From: Rhodococcus sp. (in: high G+C Gram-positive bacteria)
GTDB taxonomy: Bacteria > Actinomycetota > Actinomycetes > Mycobacteriales > Mycobacteriaceae
DNA length: 64,000 nt
Reading direction: 5' to 3'
Assembly (NCBI RefSeq): GCF_023264675.1
Contig: NZ_JAHFVG010000004.1
Location: 1 to 64,000 of the forward strand
In this document: positions 11,802-21,813 of the stretch, piece by piece
Numbering within the stretch: the first letter of the stretch is position 1
Layout: every line of letters begins with the position of its first letter
Translations under genes and position numbers: made by a program
The notes under the pieces: model-generated
The model's database searches: none
What the model was told of the DNA's origin: nothing
The model's input: only the letters and a program-made list of their open reading frames with translations

Positions 11802-12320
11802 ATGGACAGAGTTCTCATCGTCATCGGGTTCGTCGTCTTCTGGGTCGCGATGATCTCGTTGATCTTCTGGGGCTGGCGTGGTCGACAGAAACGGCAGGCC
11901 GAGTCGATCGGCACGTTCCCTCACGTCCCGGACGATCTCGGCGCAACACTGCTGGATGCATCGACGGGCTTGTACGTCGGCAGTACCGTCGCGCCCAGCT
12001 GGCAGGACCGCATCGCCGTCGGCGACATCGGACACCGCGCTACCGGCGAACTCTCTCGCCACGAGAAAGGGATTCTGCTGACGCGCACCGCGGAATCCAC
12101 CATCTGGATCCCGCAGGAGTCGGTGCGCGCCATCAGAACCGAGCGCGGCTTGGCAGGCAAGGTCATGAGCAAGGACGGCCTTCTGGTCATCCGTTGGGAA
12201 TTGCCGACCGGAACCGAGATCGATACCGGTTTCCGCGCGGACGACAAGCAGATCTACCCCTCGTGGGTGGACCCGAACACCGACACGAACACAGACGATT
12301 CGAAGGAGACAACCGCGTGA
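11802..12320 (+). CDS. Membrane-anchored PH-like domain protein of the pyr operon
   Basis: 172 aa with one N-terminal transmembrane helix (about residues 4-24, [20 protein letters not shown]), a short basic linker and a beta-rich domain of about 120 residues ending in an acidic tail. It matches the conserved mycobacterial protein found at the same place between pyrC and carA (Rv1382 position), now usually assigned a bacterial PH-like fold. No catalytic motif is visible. It starts 5 nt after pyrC and its stop overlaps the carA start, so it is made together with the pyrimidine enzymes. Function unknown; a scaffold or membrane tether is only a guess. Confidence 0.8.
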   Translation: MDRVLIVIGFVVFWVAMISLIFWGWRGRQKRQAESIGTFPHVPDDLGATLLDASTGLYVGSTVAPSWQDRIAVGDIGHRATGELSRHEKGILLTRTAESTIWIPQESVRAIRTERGLAGKVMSKDGLLVIRWELPTGTEIDTGFRADDKQIYPSWVDPNTDTNTDDSKETTA

Positions 12321-13450
12321 GCAGCGCAGTTCTTGTTCTGGAGGACGGCCGACTCTTTCGCGGCACCACCTTCGGAGCCGAAGGCCGGACTCTCGGTGAA
12401 GCGGTCTTCTGTACCGGCATGACCGGCTACCAGGAGACGTTGACCGACCCCAGTTACCACCGTCAGATCGTGGTCGCCACCGCGCCGCAGATCGGCAACA
12501 CCGGCTGGAACCAGGAGGACGGCGAGGCAGCGAGTGCTCAGGATCCCAACAAGATCTGGGTCGCGGGCTACGTCGTTCGTGATCCGGCACGCCGCACGTC
12601 CAGCTGGCGGGCAACCGGTTCGCTCCAGGATCAGCTCGAAGCACAGAGTGTCGTCGGAATAGCCGGAATCGATACGAGAGCACTCGTACGGCATCTCCGC
12701 AGCCGCGGCTCGATGCGCGCCGGAGTGTTCTCCGGAGATGCACTCGGCACTCGGGACGAGATGCTCGAACAGGTGCTCGGTCAGCCGTCGATGCTCGGCG
12801 CCGACCTCGCGAGCGAAGTCACGACCGCAGCCGGCTACACGATCGAACCGTCAGGTGATCCCCGATTCACCGTCGTCGCCGTCGATCTGGGTATCAAGAC
12901 CAACACGCCGCGTATGTTCGCCGAGCGCGGTATCCGCGTCCACGTCGTCCCTTCGGCTACCAGCATCGAGCAGATCCTCGATCTCAGCCCCGACGGTGTC
13001 TTCCTCTCCAACGGACCCGGCGACCCCGCTACGGCCGATGCGAATGTTGCGCTCACCCGTGAGGTGCTCGGACGGGATCTGCCCCTGTTCGGCATCTGCT
13101 TCGGCAACCAGATCCTGGGGCGCGCACTGGGGCGAAAGACCTACAAGATGAAGTTCGGCCACCGCGGAATGAACATCCCGGTCGTCGAACACACCACCGG
13201 ACGAATCGCCATCACCGCGCAGAATCACGGGTTCGCCCTCGAAGGGGAAGCCGGTGAGGAGTTCGACACCGACTTCGGGCGTGCGCGCGTGAGCCACACC
13301 TGTGCCAACGACGGCACCGTCGAAGGTGTCGAATTGCTGAGCGGCAGTGCGTTTTCGGTCCAGTACCACCCCGAGGCCGCGGCAGGACCACACGATGCCG
13401 CGTATCTCTTCGATCGGTTCACATCTGTGCTCGAGGGAGTTGACAAGTAA
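12317..13450 (+). CDS. carA: Carbamoyl phosphate synthase small subunit
   Basis: Glutaminase subunit that feeds ammonia to CarB. 377 aa. The N-terminal CPSase domain has [20 protein letters not shown]; the C-terminal class I amidotransferase domain has the nucleophile Cys in [15 protein letters not shown] and the His-Glu pair in QYHPEA. GTG 12317 overlaps the preceding stop and follows AAGGAGA. The stop overlaps carB by one base (TAATG). Confidence 0.96.
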   Translation: MSSAVLVLEDGRLFRGTTFGAEGRTLGEAVFCTGMTGYQETLTDPSYHRQIVVATAPQIGNTGWNQEDGEAASAQDPNKIWVAGYVVRDPARRTSSWRATGSLQDQLEAQSVVGIAGIDTRALVRHLRSRGSMRAGVFSGDALGTRDEMLEQVLGQPSMLGADLASEVTTAAGYTIEPSGDPRFTVVAVDLGIKTNTPRMFAERGIRVHVVPSATSIEQILDLSPDGVFLSNGPGDPATADANVALTREVLGRDLPLFGICFGNQILGRALGRKTYKMKFGHRGMNIPVVEHTTGRIAITAQNHGFALEGEAGEEFDTDFGRARVSHTCANDGTVEGVELLSGSAFSVQYHPEAAAGPHDAAYLFDRFTSVLEGVDK

Positions 13451-16400
13451 TGCCACGCCGTAGCGATCTGGGACACGTCCTGGTCATCGGATCGGGACCG
13501 ATCGTCATCGGTCAGGCCTGTGAGTTCGACTACTCGGGAACCCAGGCCTGCCGGGTGCTTCGCGAGGAGGGGCTGCGCGTCAGCCTCGTCAACTCGAATC
13601 CGGCCACCATCATGACCGACCCCGAATTCGCCGACGCAACCTACGTCGAGCCGATCACCGCGGACTTCATCGAGAAGATCTTCGCGCGCGAGGCACTGCA
13701 GGGGCATCCGATCGACGCCGTTCTTGCAACGCTCGGCGGTCAGACTGCCCTCAATGCCGCTGTCGCGCTGCACGAGCAAGGAATTCTCGAGAAGTACGAC
13801 GTCGAGCTCATCGGTGCCGACTTCGACGCCATCCAGCGAGGCGAGGATCGCCAGAAGTTCAAGGACATCGTCGCGAAGGTCGGTGGCGAATCCGCGAAGT
13901 CGGCTGTCTGTTACACGATGGACGAGGTTCGCGCGGCGGTCGAGGAACTCGGGTTCCCGGTCGTCGTCCGTCCGTCCTTCACGATGGGCGGTCTCGGCTC
14001 GGGCATGGCCTACAACGATGCCGATCTGACGCGTATCGCGGGCGGCGGCCTCGCAGCGTCGCCGACAGCGAACGTACTGATCGAAGAGTCCATCCTCGGC
14101 TGGAAAGAGTACGAACTCGAGCTCATGCGCGACGGACGCGACAACGTCGTGATCGTCTGCTCTATCGAGAACGTCGATCCTGTCGGCGTGCACACCGGCG
14201 ATTCGGTGACGGTCGCGCCGGCGATGACACTCACCGACCGCGAGTACCAGGCGATGCGCGATCTGTCGATCGATATCCTCCGCGAGGTCGGCGTCGACAC
14301 CGGTGGCTGCAACATCCAGTTCGCGATGGATCCGGCGGACGGTCGTCTCGTCGTGATCGAGATGAACCCTCGTGTGTCGAGGTCCTCGGCACTGGCGTCC
14401 AAGGCAACGGGCTACCCGATTGCCAAGATGGCCGCCAAGCTCGCCATCGGCTACACACTCGACGAGATCGTCAACGACATCACCAAGGAAACCCCGGCCT
14501 GCTTCGAACCGACGCTCGACTACGTCGTGGTCAAGGCGCCGCGGTTCGCGTTCGAGAAGTTCCCCGGCGCCGACGGAACCCTGACCACGACGATGAAGTC
14601 CGTCGGCGAGGCGATGTCGATCGGTCGTAACTTCACCGAGGCGTTCGGCAAGGTCATGCGTTCGCTCGAGACGAAACGTGCAGGCTACTGGACGGGCCCG
14701 GAGGTGGAGGCGGAGAGTCTCGAATCGCTCCTCGCTGATCTTTCGGTTCCCAAAGACGGCCGGATGTACGGCATCGAGAAGGCGTTCGCTCTGGGCGCCA
14801 CCATCGAGCAGCTCTTCGAGTCGACAAAAATCGATCCGTGGTTTCTCGATCAGTTTCAGCAGATCCACGAGCTGGGTAACGAGCTGCGTGCTGCAACGGA
14901 ATTCGACGAGGTGCTGCTCCGTCAGGCGAAGTACCACGGTCTCTCGGATCGGCAGATTGCCGCGCTGCGACCGGAACTCGTCGACGAGGACGGCGTCCGT
15001 GCGCTGCGGGACGAACTCGGGGTCCACCCGGTCTACAAGACCGTCGACACCTGCGCGGCCGAGTTCGAGGCGAAGACTCCGTACCACTACGGCACCTACG
15101 AGCTGGACCCGGACGCGGAGTCCGAGGTCGCCGAACAACGGGTGCGTCAGAAGGTTCTGATCCTGGGCTCCGGTCCGAACCGCATCGGTCAGGGCATCGA
15201 GTTCGACTACTCGTGCGTCCATGCGGCGCAGACACTCTCGGAGGCGGGTTACGAGACCGTCATGGTCAACTGCAACCCCGAGACCGTCTCCACCGACTAC
15301 GACACAGCGGACCGTCTGTACTTCGAACCGCTGACATTCGAGGACGTTCTCGAGGTCTACCGGGCCGAGGCGGCATCGGGAACGGTGGCAGGGGTCATCG
15401 TTCAGCTCGGCGGACAGACACCTCTCGGCCTCGCCAAGCGGCTGAAGGCGGCAGGAGTTCCGATCGTCGGCACGAGCCCCGAAGCGATCGACCTCGCCGA
15501 GGATCGTGGAGAGTTCGGGCGCGTACTCACCGAAGCCGGCCTGCCTGCCCCAAAGTTCGGTACCGCGACGACGTTCGACGGCGCCCGCGAGATCGCCACC
15601 GGCATCGGTTATCCCGTCCTCGTCCGTCCGTCCTACGTGCTCGGCGGCCGCGGCATGGAGATCGTCTACGACGAGGCATCGTTGGCCGATTACATTTCAC
15701 GTGCAACCGAGATCTCGCACGACCGACCGGTACTCGTGGACCGCTTCCTCGAAGATGCGGTGGAGATCGACGTCGACGCGCTGTGCGACGGCACCGAGGT
15801 CTACCTCGGCGGAGTCATGGAACACATCGAGGAAGCCGGTATCCACTCCGGTGACTCCGCGTGTGCGCTGCCGCCGATCACGCTCGGGCGCGCCGACATC
15901 GACAACGTGCGTCGCTCGACGGAGTTGCTCGCCAAGGGAATCGGCGTCAAGGGCCTGCTCAACGTGCAGTACGCGCTCAAGGACGACATTCTCTACGTGC
16001 TGGAGGCGAACCCTCGTGCCAGCCGAACGGTGCCGTTCGTCTCCAAGGCCACGGCGGTGCAGTTGGCCAAGGCGTGCGCTCGCGTCATGCTGGGGGAGTC
16101 GATAGCCGATCTGCGTGCCAGCGGCATGCTGCCCGCTCAGGGCGACGGCGGGACGACGCCGCACGACGCCCCGATCGCCGTCAAGGAAGCTGTGCTGCCG
16201 TTCAACCGTTTCCGCCGCGCGGACGGCACAGGGGTAGATACGCTGCTGAGCCCGGAGATGAAGTCCACTGGCGAGGTCATGGGTATCGACGCGGACTTCG
16301 GTACCGCGTTCGCCAAGAGCCAGACCGCTGCCTACGGGTCGTTGCCTGCTTCGGGTGCGGTGTTCGTGTCGGTGGCGAACAAGGACAAGCGGTCGCTGAT

Positions 16401-16791
16401 CTTCCCGGTCAAGCGTCTGGCCGATCTCGGTTTCACGATTCTGGCCACGGAGGGCACCGCGGAGGTGCTGCGCCGCAACGGGATCGAGTGCGAGCAGGTC
16501 TACAAGCAATCCGGTGAGCAGGTTCCGGAGGGGCAGACGACCATCGTCGACCGGATCCTTGCGGGCGACATCGCGATGGTCATCAACACTCCGTACGGCA
16601 ACTCCGGGCCACGTGTCGACGGATACGAGATCCGCAGCGCAGCAGTGGCGCAGAACATTCCGTGCATCACCACCGTGCAGGGCGCCTCGGCAGCGGTCCA
16701 GGGCATCGAGGCCGGCATTGCCGGTGGCATCGGCGTGCGATCGTTGCAGGATCTCCATGCTGCGCTCGCCGATCGGAATGCGTCGGCATGA
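13450..16791 (+). CDS. carB: Carbamoyl phosphate synthase large subunit
   Basis: Makes carbamoyl phosphate from bicarbonate, ATP and the ammonia from CarA, for both pyrimidine and arginine synthesis. 1113 aa with the duplicated layout: ATP-grasp halves beginning with [20 protein letters not shown] and [20 protein letters not shown], an oligomerisation domain between, and a C-terminal MGS-like allosteric domain (about residues 960-1113). No pyrD follows; dihydroorotate dehydrogenase must be encoded elsewhere. Confidence 0.97.
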   Translation: MPRRSDLGHVLVIGSGPIVIGQACEFDYSGTQACRVLREEGLRVSLVNSNPATIMTDPEFADATYVEPITADFIEKIFAREALQGHPIDAVLATLGGQTALNAAVALHEQGILEKYDVELIGADFDAIQRGEDRQKFKDIVAKVGGESAKSAVCYTMDEVRAAVEELGFPVVVRPSFTMGGLGSGMAYNDADLTRIAGGGLAASPTANVLIEESILGWKEYELELMRDGRDNVVIVCSIENVDPVGVHTGDSVTVAPAMTLTDREYQAMRDLSIDILREVGVDTGGCNIQFAMDPADGRLVVIEMNPRVSRSSALASKATGYPIAKMAAKLAIGYTLDEIVNDITKETPACFEPTLDYVVVKAPRFAFEKFPGADGTLTTTMKSVGEAMSIGRNFTEAFGKVMRSLETKRAGYWTGPEVEAESLESLLADLSVPKDGRMYGIEKAFALGATIEQLFESTKIDPWFLDQFQQIHELGNELRAATEFDEVLLRQAKYHGLSDRQIAALRPELVDEDGVRALRDELGVHPVYKTVDTCAAEFEAKTPYHYGTYELDPDAESEVAEQRVRQKVLILGSGPNRIGQGIEFDYSCVHAAQTLSEAGYETVMVNCNPETVSTDYDTADRLYFEPLTFEDVLEVYRAEAASGTVAGVIVQLGGQTPLGLAKRLKAAGVPIVGTSPEAIDLAEDRGEFGRVLTEAGLPAPKFGTATTFDGAREIATGIGYPVLVRPSYVLGGRGMEIVYDEASLADYISRATEISHDRPVLVDRFLEDAVEIDVDALCDGTEVYLGGVMEHIEEAGIHSGDSACALPPITLGRADIDNVRRSTELLAKGIGVKGLLNVQYALKDDILYVLEANPRASRTVPFVSKATAVQLAKACARVMLGESIADLRASGMLPAQGDGGTTPHDAPIAVKEAVLPFNRFRRADGTGVDTLLSPEMKSTGEVMGIDADFGTAFAKSQTAAYGSLPASGAVFVSVANKDKRSLIFPVKRLADLGFTILATEGTAEVLRRNGIECEQVYKQSGEQVPEGQTTIVDRILAGDIAMVINTPYGNSGPRVDGYEIRSAAVAQNIPCITTVQGASAAVQGIEAGIAGGIGVRSLQDLHAALADRNASA

Positions 16792-17630
16792 GCAGTGGCG
16801 AGGGCTGGTTGGATCGGCTCCGTGCAGCGACGTCCGCACGTGGGCGCCTCTGCGTGGGGATCGATCCGCACCCAGGCCTGCTCGACGCATGGGGTCTGAC
16901 TCGCGACGCCGACGGTCTCGAGAAGTTCGCGGAGATCTGCGTCGAAGCGTTCGTCGGTGAGATCGCCGTGGTCAAGCCGCAGGTCGCGTTCTTCGAGGCC
17001 TACGGCAGCGAAGGCTATGCAGTTCTCGAACGCACGATCACGGTGCTCCGCGACGCAGGAACATTGGTGATCGCCGATGCCAAGCGCGGCGATATCGGCA
17101 GCACGATGACCGCGTACACCCAGACGTGGCTCGGCACCGATTCGTCGCTGTCCTCGGACGCGGTGACCGTGTCTCCGTACCTCGGCTTCGACTCGTTGAA
17201 CGAGACCTTCGATACCGCGCGACAGAACAGCAGAGGAGTGTTCGTGCTTGCACGTACCTCCAATGCCGAGGGGGCACAGCTTCAAGGGGCTGTGCTTCAG
17301 GGTGCAGCCGGCAGCGGTAGGTCCGTTTCCCAGTCTGTCGTCGACGGCGCAGCCGATGCCAACTCCGACGGGTCGGCCACCGTCGGACTCGTCGTCGGCG
17401 CGACGAGAGATCACGGCCTCGACCTGTCCGGTTTCACGGGCCCCATCCTTGCCCCTGGTTTGGGTGCGCAGGGAGCGAGCGTTGCCGATCTGGCTCAGAT
17501 CTTCGAGGGTTCCACCGCGTTGTTGCTGCCCAATTCATCGCGGGGCGTCCTCGGAGTCGGTCCGTCGGTCGGTGCGCTTCAAGACGCCGCCAAGTCCCTC
17601 CGCGACGAGATCGAGGCGGGGTTGGCATAA
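16788..17630 (+). CDS. pyrF: Orotidine 5'-phosphate decarboxylase (mycobacterial type)
   Basis: Decarboxylates OMP to UMP. 280 aa, longer than E. coli PyrF, as expected for the type 2 family. [11 protein letters not shown] (near residue 97) holds the Lys and Asp of the catalytic centre, [13 protein letters not shown] lies upstream, and [10 protein letters not shown] near the C-terminus binds phosphate. ATG 16788 overlaps the carB stop and is chosen over upstream in-frame codons inside carB. Confidence 0.95.
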   Translation: MSSGEGWLDRLRAATSARGRLCVGIDPHPGLLDAWGLTRDADGLEKFAEICVEAFVGEIAVVKPQVAFFEAYGSEGYAVLERTITVLRDAGTLVIADAKRGDIGSTMTAYTQTWLGTDSSLSSDAVTVSPYLGFDSLNETFDTARQNSRGVFVLARTSNAEGAQLQGAVLQGAAGSGRSVSQSVVDGAADANSDGSATVGLVVGATRDHGLDLSGFTGPILAPGLGAQGASVADLAQIFEGSTALLLPNSSRGVLGVGPSVGALQDAAKSLRDEIEAGLA

Positions 17631-17648
17631 CGCATCGCCGATGGTCGA

Positions 17649-17667
17649 AACCCTCCGGGGGTGGGTT
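17649..17667 (+). terminator. Possible weak hairpin after pyrF
   Basis: aaccctcc, three bases, ggtgggtt: an 8-bp stem with one mismatch, 18 nt after the pyrF stop and before the mihF promoter region. Short loop and no T-run. Confidence 0.35.
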
Positions 17668-17792
17668 AGCGGACAGGCTCGATCGTCGGTAGCGTCGAGA
17701 TTCGTTGCTGGTTACTGCAGGTTTGACGTAGCCGGCGATGTGCGCAGAGAACACCTACGCACTGCTCACCGACGAACCGATACGGAGGAACC

Positions 17793-18113
17793 GTGGCGCT
17801 TCCCCAATTGACACCGGAGCAGCGCACAGCCGCGCTGGAGAAGGCGGCTGTCGCCCGCAAGGTCAGGGCCGAGCTCAAGGAGCGTCTCAAACGAGGCGGC
17901 ACCGATCTGAAGCAAGTATTGAAAGACGCCGAGACCGACGAAATTCTCGGGAAGATGAAAGTGTCGGCCTTGCTGGAGGCGCTGCCGAAGGTCGGTAAGG
18001 TCAAGGCACAGGAACTCATGACCGAGCTGGAGATCGCGTCCTCGCGTCGTCTGCGCGGTTTGGGCGATCGTCAGCGTAAGGCTCTGTTGACCAAGTTCGA
18101 TTTCGAAGCCTGA
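17793..18113 (+). CDS. mihF: Actinobacterial integration host factor
   Basis: 106-aa basic nucleoid-associated protein; unrelated in fold to E. coli IHF. It has the helix-two-turn-helix region VSALLEALPKVGKVKAQELM and the DNA-contacting C-terminus RLRGLGDRQRKALL. Essential in mycobacteria and first found as the host factor for L5 integration. GTG start eight bases after GGAGG. The 162-nt gap before it probably holds its own promoter. Next gene gmk, as in related genomes. Confidence 0.94.
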   Translation: MALPQLTPEQRTAALEKAAVARKVRAELKERLKRGGTDLKQVLKDAETDEILGKMKVSALLEALPKVGKVKAQELMTELEIASSRRLRGLGDRQRKALLTKFDFEA

Positions 18114-18142
18114 CACAAAGAATGATCGCGGAGGTATCACAC

Positions 18143-18739
18143 GTGTCCGACAGTGACGCGTCACCGCACGGGAGGGGCCGGCTGATCGTTTTGGCCGGTC
18201 CCTCCGGTGTCGGCAAGTCCAGTGTTGTTCGTCTCGTCCGTGCGCTGCTGCCCGAGTTGTGGTTCAGCGTCTCCGTCACCACCCGCGAACCTCGGCCGGG
18301 GGAGGTGGACGGCGAGGACTACCACTTCGTCACCGCTGACGAGTTCGATCGGATGATCGAGAACGGCGAGCTTCTGGAATGGGCGAGCGTCCACGGCGGA
18401 CTGCATCGTTCCGGAACTCCCGCTGCGGCCGTCGACCAGGCACTCGAACTGGGCAAGCCGGTACTTCTCGAGCTCGATTTGGCTGGTGCGCGTGCTGTTC
18501 GAGCCTCCAAGCCCGAGGCGACGCTGGTGTTCATGGCGCCGCCGACCTGGGACGATCTGGTGCAGCGCCTCACCTCACGCGCCACCGAGGAATCGGCGGC
18601 CACCGAGCGCCGTCTCGAGACCGCGAAGGTCGAGTTGGCGGCACAAGAAGAGTTCGACACAGTGATTGTCAATACCGATGTCGACCATTCTTGTGAAGAG
18701 TTGGTATCCTTGTTGGTCGGTAGGTCGTCGGTCGGTTGA
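18143..18739 (+). CDS. gmk: Guanylate kinase
   Basis: Phosphorylates GMP to GDP. 198 aa from GTG 18143. P-loop LAGPSGVGKSSVV, GMP-binding TTREPRPGEVDGEDYHF, and ELDLAGARAV are clear. GTG 18143 is preferred because GGAGG lies eight bases upstream. The ATG at 18122, 21 bases earlier, has only a weak site and would add seven unconserved residues. Confidence 0.95.
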   Translation: MSDSDASPHGRGRLIVLAGPSGVGKSSVVRLVRALLPELWFSVSVTTREPRPGEVDGEDYHFVTADEFDRMIENGELLEWASVHGGLHRSGTPAAAVDQALELGKPVLLELDLAGARAVRASKPEATLVFMAPPTWDDLVQRLTSRATEESAATERRLETAKVELAAQEEFDTVIVNTDVDHSCEELVSLLVGRSSVG

Positions 18740-18817
18740 CCCGGCCTTCTTCGTACCCCGATTGGCCGCCGAACAGCGGTTACGCAGCACCAACGATGCA
18801 ATTTCAGGAGATCACTA

Positions 18818-19123
18818 GTGAGCAGCATTCCAGCGGCCGTTTCCGACTTCGACGGGCGCAGCGCTCTTCCGGCTTACGACACGCCTCTCGGTATCACCAA
18901 TCCTCCGATCGACGAGCTGCTCGCTCGCACGTCGTCGAAGTACGCTCTCGTGATCTACGCAGCCAAGCGCGCACGCCAGATCAACGACTACTACAACCAG
19001 CTCGGTGACGGCATCCTCGAGTACGTCGACCCCCTCGTCGAGCCGGGTCTGCAGGAGAAGCCACTCTCGATCGCTCTCCGTGAGATCCACGAGGACCTCC
19101 TCGAGCACACCGAAGGCGAATAA
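18818..19123 (+). CDS. rpoZ: RNA polymerase omega subunit
   Basis: Assists folding of beta-prime in RNA polymerase. 101 aa. [31 protein letters not shown] is split across the conserved helices at about residues 28-58. GTG 18818 follows CAGGAG at good spacing. Follows gmk in the usual gmk-rpoZ-coaBC order. Confidence 0.95.
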   Translation: MSSIPAAVSDFDGRSALPAYDTPLGITNPPIDELLARTSSKYALVIYAAKRARQINDYYNQLGDGILEYVDPLVEPGLQEKPLSIALREIHEDLLEHTEGE

Positions 19124-19144
19124 GAACCGGTAAGGATTCAGCCG

Positions 19145-20383
19145 TTGCGTGTAGTCGTCGGAGTAGGCGGCGGTATCGCCGCCTACAAGAGCTGTTCCCT
19201 TATCCGTAGCTTCACCGAGAGCGGTCATCACGTACGGGTGATCCCTACCGAGTCGGCGTTGGAGTTCGTCGGGCGAGCGACGTTCGAGGCGTTGTCCGGA
19301 AGCCCGGTGAACACCGGAGTGTTCGTCGACGTTCCCGAAGTGCCGCATGTTCGGCTCGGGCAAGAGGCGGATCTTGTCGTGGTGGCCCCCGCGACAGCGG
19401 ACCTGATGGCGCGGATCGCGGGCGGTCGGGCAGACGATCTCCTCACAGCCACACTGCTCACCGCGCGGTGTCCGGTGCTTCTCGCCCCAGCCATGCACAC
19501 GGAGATGTGGGAGCACCCGGCCACGATCGCCAACGTCACCACACTGCGCAGTCGGGGCGTTATCGTCCTCGAACCCGCATCGGGCCGTCTCACCGGCCGG
19601 GACACCGGCGCAGGCCGCCTTCCCGAACCCGACGAGATCTTCGGTCTGGCGATGTTGCTCGCCGAGCGTGCCGACGCACTACCCCGAGACCTCGAGGGCC
19701 GAAAGTTGGTCGTCACCGCGGGCGGTACACGTGAGCCGCTCGATCCGGTGCGATTCCTCGGAAACCGAAGTTCCGGCAAGCAGGGCTACGCACTCGCGCG
19801 GGTTGCGGCGCAGCGGGGCGCCGAGGTGACCTTGATCGCCGGGTTCACCACAGAGCTCCCCGATCCAGCGGCAGTGGACGTGGTGCGTGTCAAGACTGCT
19901 CAGCAGATGCAGACTGCCGTCCGCAAGTTCGCGGCCGATGCCGACGCCATCGTGATGGCGGCCGCGGTGGCAGATTTCCGCCCGGCGACTGTAGCGGGCA
20001 GCAAGATCAAGAAGGGTGCAAACGAGCCCGACTCCATTCCGCTCGTCCGCAACGACGACATCTTGGCGGGGCTGGTCGATGCTCGCCGAGCCGGGGAAAT
20101 CGAATCGTCCACCGTGATAGTGGGATTCGCGGCGGAAACCGGCGACGAACACGGCGATGTGCTCACCTACGCACGGGCAAAGCTCGCGCGTAAGGGCTGC
20201 GATTTGTTGGTGGTCAACGCGGTAGGTGACGGTAAGGCGTTCGAGGTCGATCACAACGACGGATGGCTGCTCGGGTCCGACGGTTCGGAGTCCGCGCTGG
20301 GCGAAGGCTCGAAAGCGTTGCTCGCGGGCCGTGTGCTCGATGCGGTGGTCGACGTATTCGCGTCGGCTTCGAATCAGCAGTGA
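19145..20383 (+). CDS. coaBC: Bifunctional phosphopantothenoylcysteine decarboxylase / synthetase
   Basis: Two successive steps of coenzyme A synthesis. 412 aa. The N-terminal CoaC flavoprotein half starts VVVGVGGGIAAYKS and includes LAPAMHTEMW. The C-terminal CoaB half (from about residue 185) has VTAGGTREPLDPVRF, NRSSGKQG, and the AAVADFRP and KIKKG motifs. TTG 19145 is required to include the flavin-binding strand; a TAAGGA site precedes it. Confidence 0.95.
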   Translation: MRVVVGVGGGIAAYKSCSLIRSFTESGHHVRVIPTESALEFVGRATFEALSGSPVNTGVFVDVPEVPHVRLGQEADLVVVAPATADLMARIAGGRADDLLTATLLTARCPVLLAPAMHTEMWEHPATIANVTTLRSRGVIVLEPASGRLTGRDTGAGRLPEPDEIFGLAMLLAERADALPRDLEGRKLVVTAGGTREPLDPVRFLGNRSSGKQGYALARVAAQRGAEVTLIAGFTTELPDPAAVDVVRVKTAQQMQTAVRKFAADADAIVMAAAVADFRPATVAGSKIKKGANEPDSIPLVRNDDILAGLVDARRAGEIESSTVIVGFAAETGDEHGDVLTYARAKLARKGCDLLVVNAVGDGKAFEVDHNDGWLLGSDGSESALGEGSKALLAGRVLDAVVDVFASASNQQ

Positions 20384-20415
20384 TTTCAAAGGTGCACAGT
20401 CGCCGTTCGCACGAC

Positions 20416-20421
20416 TAGTGT
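20416..20421 (+). promoter_or_regulatory. Putative -10 of metK
   Basis: TAGTGT fits TANNNT and would give a leader of roughly 124 nt before the metK GTG at 20552. No strong -35 is visible. Confidence 0.35.
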
Positions 20422-20427
20422 CGATGT

Positions 20428-20551
20428 GCGCCTGGTGTCCGAGTGATCCCGGCGCCGACACTTGCAAGTACAGGTTGGCCGAACGCGAGACGATGAGCTT
20501 GGACTCATCGCATTTCGTATCGGTCTGAAGACACACGTCGAGAGGAAATCC
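20428..20551 (+). promoter_or_regulatory. Structured metK leader (candidate cis element)
   Basis: This untranslated stretch contains a perfect 7-bp hairpin at 20491-20510 (cgatgag, 6-nt loop, ctcatcg) and a second possible pairing (ggtgtc with gacact) upstream. No known SAM riboswitch consensus could be recognised. It may be an unrecognised control element or simply a long leader. Confidence 0.3.
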
Positions 20552-21766
20552 GTGAGCAAGTCCGGCAGTCGGCTCTTCACCAGTGAGTCGGTAACAGAGG
20601 GCCACCCCGACAAGATCTGTGACGCGATCAGCGATTCGATTCTCGATGCGTTGCTCGCCGAGGATCCACGCTCCCGCGTCGCGGTGGAGACACTCGTCAC
20701 CACCGGCCAGGTTCACGTTGCGGGCGAGGTCAACACGACCGCGTGGGCCGACATCCCGCGGATCGTGCGCGAGAAGGTCCTCGAAATCGGATACGACTCG
20801 TCGGCCAAGGGCTTCGACGGAAACTCGTGCGGCGTCAACGTCGCCATCGGAGCGCAGTCACCCGAGATCGCCCAGGGTGTCGATCATTCCCACGAGGCGC
20901 GCGTCGAGGGACTTTCCGACGACGAGATCGATCGTCAGGGTGCAGGCGACCAGGGGCTGATGTTCGGCTACGCGAACACCGACACTCCCGAGCTGATGCC
21001 GCTACCGATCGCCCTGGCGCACCGGCTCTCGCGTCGACTCACCGAGGTGCGCAAGTCGGGTGTATTGCCCTACCTGCGTCCCGACGGCAAGACCCAGGTC
21101 ACCATCGAATACGACGGCGACAACGCGGTCCGCCTCGACACCGTCGTCATCTCGACTCAGCATGCCGCCGACATCGATCTCGACAATCTGCTCACTCCCG
21201 ACATCCGCGAGAAGGTTCTCGGTTCCGTTCTCGCCGAGCTCGACGTTCCTACTCTCGACACGTCGGACGTACGGCTGCTGGTCAACCCGACCGGCAAGTT
21301 CGTCCTCGGTGGTCCGATGGGCGACGCAGGCCTCACCGGCCGCAAGATCATCGTCGACACCTATGGCGGAATGGCGCGCCACGGTGGCGGCGCGTTCTCG
21401 GGCAAGGATCCGTCCAAGGTGGACCGCAGCGCGGCCTACGCCATGCGATGGGTAGCGAAGAACGCTGTCGCTGCAGGCCTCGCGGAGCGCATCGAGGTTC
21501 AGGTTGCCTACGCCATCGGCAAGGCTGCCCCGGTCGGACTCTTCGTCGAAACCTTCGGCACCGAGAAGACGGATCCGGCACGCATCCAGGCGGCCATCTC
21601 CGAGGTGTTCGATCTGCGCCCCGGCGCGATCATCCGCGATCTCGATCTCCTTCGCCCGATCTACGCGCAGACTGCCGCGTACGGCCACTTCGGTCGCACC
21701 GACATCGATCTGCCCTGGGAGTCGACCGACCGCGCAGACAAATTGCGTGCAGCCGCGGGTCTCTGA
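20552..21766 (+). CDS. metK: S-adenosylmethionine synthetase
   Basis: Makes SAM from methionine and ATP. 404 aa. [31 protein letters not shown] and [19 protein letters not shown] are the family signatures. GTG 20552 follows AGAGGAA; the frame remains open upstream but without conserved sequence. Confidence 0.96.
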   Translation: MSKSGSRLFTSESVTEGHPDKICDAISDSILDALLAEDPRSRVAVETLVTTGQVHVAGEVNTTAWADIPRIVREKVLEIGYDSSAKGFDGNSCGVNVAIGAQSPEIAQGVDHSHEARVEGLSDDEIDRQGAGDQGLMFGYANTDTPELMPLPIALAHRLSRRLTEVRKSGVLPYLRPDGKTQVTIEYDGDNAVRLDTVVISTQHAADIDLDNLLTPDIREKVLGSVLAELDVPTLDTSDVRLLVNPTGKFVLGGPMGDAGLTGRKIIVDTYGGMARHGGGAFSGKDPSKVDRSAAYAMRWVAKNAVAAGLAERIEVQVAYAIGKAAPVGLFVETFGTEKTDPARIQAAISEVFDLRPGAIIRDLDLLRPIYAQTAAYGHFGRTDIDLPWESTDRADKLRAAAGL

Positions 21767-21813
21767 TTCCGTCGCCTGCGCGCAGCGACAACAGGCACGA
21801 AGACGGTGAAACC

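Noticed and set aside
13225-15222. Long open frame on the minus strand opposite carA/carB
   Set aside because: It mirrors carB codons in a GC-rich gene, has no ribosome binding site and resembles no family.
20384-20551. SAM-I or SAM-IV riboswitch before metK
   Set aside because: Core consensus stretches are absent; kept only as an unassigned structured leader.
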